From NCBI GenBank assembly GCA_004431415.1, contig QPMI01000180.1:124001-188000 (forward strand): a DNA stretch of 64,000 nt, in the 5' to 3' direction. Source of the stretch: Cyanophora paradoxa (taxonomy: Eukaryota > Glaucocystophyceae > Cyanophorales > Cyanophoraceae). Position 1 is the first letter of the stretch; every line of letters begins with the position of its first letter. The translations under genes and the position numbers were made by a program. The notes under the pieces are model-generated. The model made no database searches. It was not told where the DNA came from and saw only the letters and a program-made list of their open reading frames with translations. This document shows positions 62,974 through 64,000 of the stretch, in pieces.

Positions 62974-64000
62974 ATGGCATCGATAGCTACAATCCAGGAG
63001 CACGACGTGCTCGAAATCGCTGAGCGGCCCGTGAGAACTAAACGAGCCCTCTCGATGCGAGCCGCGGCTGCATCCGCAGCGGCATCGATTTCCGCGGCAC
63101 CGCTACCCTCAACAGCGGAAGTCCCGCCGGCCGAGGAGCCGGCTCAGCCAGCCCCTCCTTTGGACACGGAGCGCCTTCTCGTGCGGCGGCACTCGCTGCC
63201 CGCGACAGGCCCGGCGACGGAGGAGACCGACCTGATCTGGTCCCTGCGAGTCCAGTTCAATGCGCCACACCCTCCGGATCCCGAGACAGGACTTCCGAGA
63301 GATCGAGACGCGAACGCCGAGGAGTTCGACCCAGCGATCCACAGCGACGTGGCTCTGTGCCTGCGGTGCGTGGCCGGCGGTGCCCGTGTGGGGCGCGCGC
63401 TGACGGGGCGCGCCAGGGAGAGCATCCGGTTCGACCCGGAAGTGCGTGGCCTGCTGGCGCGCTTCTGGCGCCTCGCCGCCGGCCGGCGCCGCGAGATCGG
63501 CTTCGAGGAGTTCGCGCGGCTGGTGCGTGCCCCGCCGGGGGGCCTTTGGGGCGGGTGGCGAGCGGGGCGGCGGGGCGCAGCACGGGGCGCTCTACCGGGC
63601 CCTCACGGAGGCCTGGTCCGAGGCCGGCGCCGCCCGCGCCGCCGCCGACGACTGGGCCCTCGACTCGTGCGCCCTGCTCCGCTCCCCGCCTCGCCGCGCC
63701 GCGCGGGGCCGAGCGGGCGTGGCGCGGGGGCAGGATGGGGCGGGAGACGATGGGCCGCGAGCGCTTCTTCCGGTCGGTCTTCGAGGCGATCGACCTGTGG
63801 ACGACGCGCGTCTCGCGGGCGAGCCCCGCCGGCCCCGCGCCGCCCCCGCGGGGCGCCAGCGGGCTGAGGCGGGGGCGCAGGACATGTACGTGGAGTTCGT
63901 GCGGGCCCTCCTCGGCGCCATCTCCCGCCCCGGCGCCCCGCCCCGCTCCGACGCCCTCCTCCCCTCGACCGCGCGCACCCGCCGCGCCCGCCGCGCCGGC
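62974..64000 (+). CDS. Unknown protein of a helical algal/protist family, 3' partial
   Basis: ATG 62974 starts MASIATIQEHDVLEIAERPV. A disordered Ala/Pro-rich stretch follows, then EETDLIWSLRVQFNAPHPPD, AIHSDVALCLRCVAGGARVG, SIRFDPEVRGLLARFWRLAA and REIGFEEFARLV. Spliced exons give ALYRALTEAWSEAGAARAAA, DDWALDS, GRETMGRERFFRSVFEAIDL followed by WTTRVS, and QDMYVEFVRALLGAISRPGA before the window ends. The W-x-x-DS, M-x-R-x-F-x-x-S-x-F, DLWT and Y-x-x-F order recalls uncharacterised protist proteins with EF-hand-like helices; I know no function. The duplicated genes at 50522 and 53013 share the ALxxAW and MGRxxFxxS segments. Introns are of the C-rich/G-rich type. Confidence 0.6.

Overview
This is a very GC-rich, gene-dense, intron-rich eukaryotic nuclear segment. 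Spliced models, not single open frames, explain the coding signal: most real exons are 50-400 nt and are joined by introns of roughly 50-130 nt. Gene content points to a flagellated unicellular alga or similar protist. It includes a SHAQKYF-type MYB of the CCA1/LHY/REVEILLE kind, an ARL13-like ciliary GTPase, cyclin B, MUS81, BRCA2, prefoldin 5, mitochondrial PRELI and SLC25 proteins, and a PAS-cyclase-phosphodiesterase fusion. I cannot place the lineage more precisely (stramenopile, haptophyte or green alga) from sequence alone.

Layout. 0-4.5 kb: 3' part of an unrecognised membrane protein (+) convergent with a PPR-like organelle protein (-). 4.8-8.2 kb: a divergent pair of Tyr/Pro/Gly-rich repeat proteins. 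8.3-11.9 kb: two F-box/LRR genes (-). 12.3-17.9 kb: ARM-BTB protein and MUS81 (+). 18-21.4 kb: PRELI protein and WDR55 (-). 21.5-22.4 kb: prefoldin subunit 5 (+), head-to-head with WDR55. 23.8-27.9 kb: CCA1/RVE-like MYB (-) divergent from cyclin B (+). 28.6-30.0 kb: a lower-GC stretch with a possible Cys-hydrolase-like gene and a small ORF. 30.3-37.0 kb: BRCA2 with a near-identical BRC repeat array. 37.2-40.5 kb: mitochondrial carrier and HAD phosphatase (-). 40.9-49.4 kb: threonine aldolase, a third F-box/LRR gene and ARL13-like protein (+). 49.9-50.1 kb: a MITE with perfect 26-bp inverted ends. 50.2-54.4 kb: a tandem duplication of one gene. 55.6-57.3 kb: a tyrosine-recombinase mobile element with 148-bp direct repeats. 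57.4-62.1 kb: the PAS/class III cyclase/PDE fusion (-). 63.0-64.0 kb: a gene running off the window.

Most unusual signals. (1) The introns form a distinctive class: C-rich 5' arm (GTGCGCC / GTCCGCC / GCCCGCC), a CTGA-type branch region, then a G-rich 3' arm ending in CAG. The arms are complementary, so the intron can fold as a hairpin, and many of these introns use GC instead of GT. (2) At least one intron looks like an internal tandem duplication of exon sequence. (3) BRCA2 carries six near-identical BRC units on poly-Gly linkers. (4) A single gene joins cyclic-nucleotide synthesis and breakdown behind PAS sensors. Several single-base breaks at homopolymers suggest either consensus errors in the assembly or early decay.

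Two gene models (prefoldin 5 and cyclin B) were joined exon by exon with all phases consistent. The first exons of the HAD phosphatase and threonine aldolase were also verified. Other spans are outer limits of recognisable exons, with start and end less certain.
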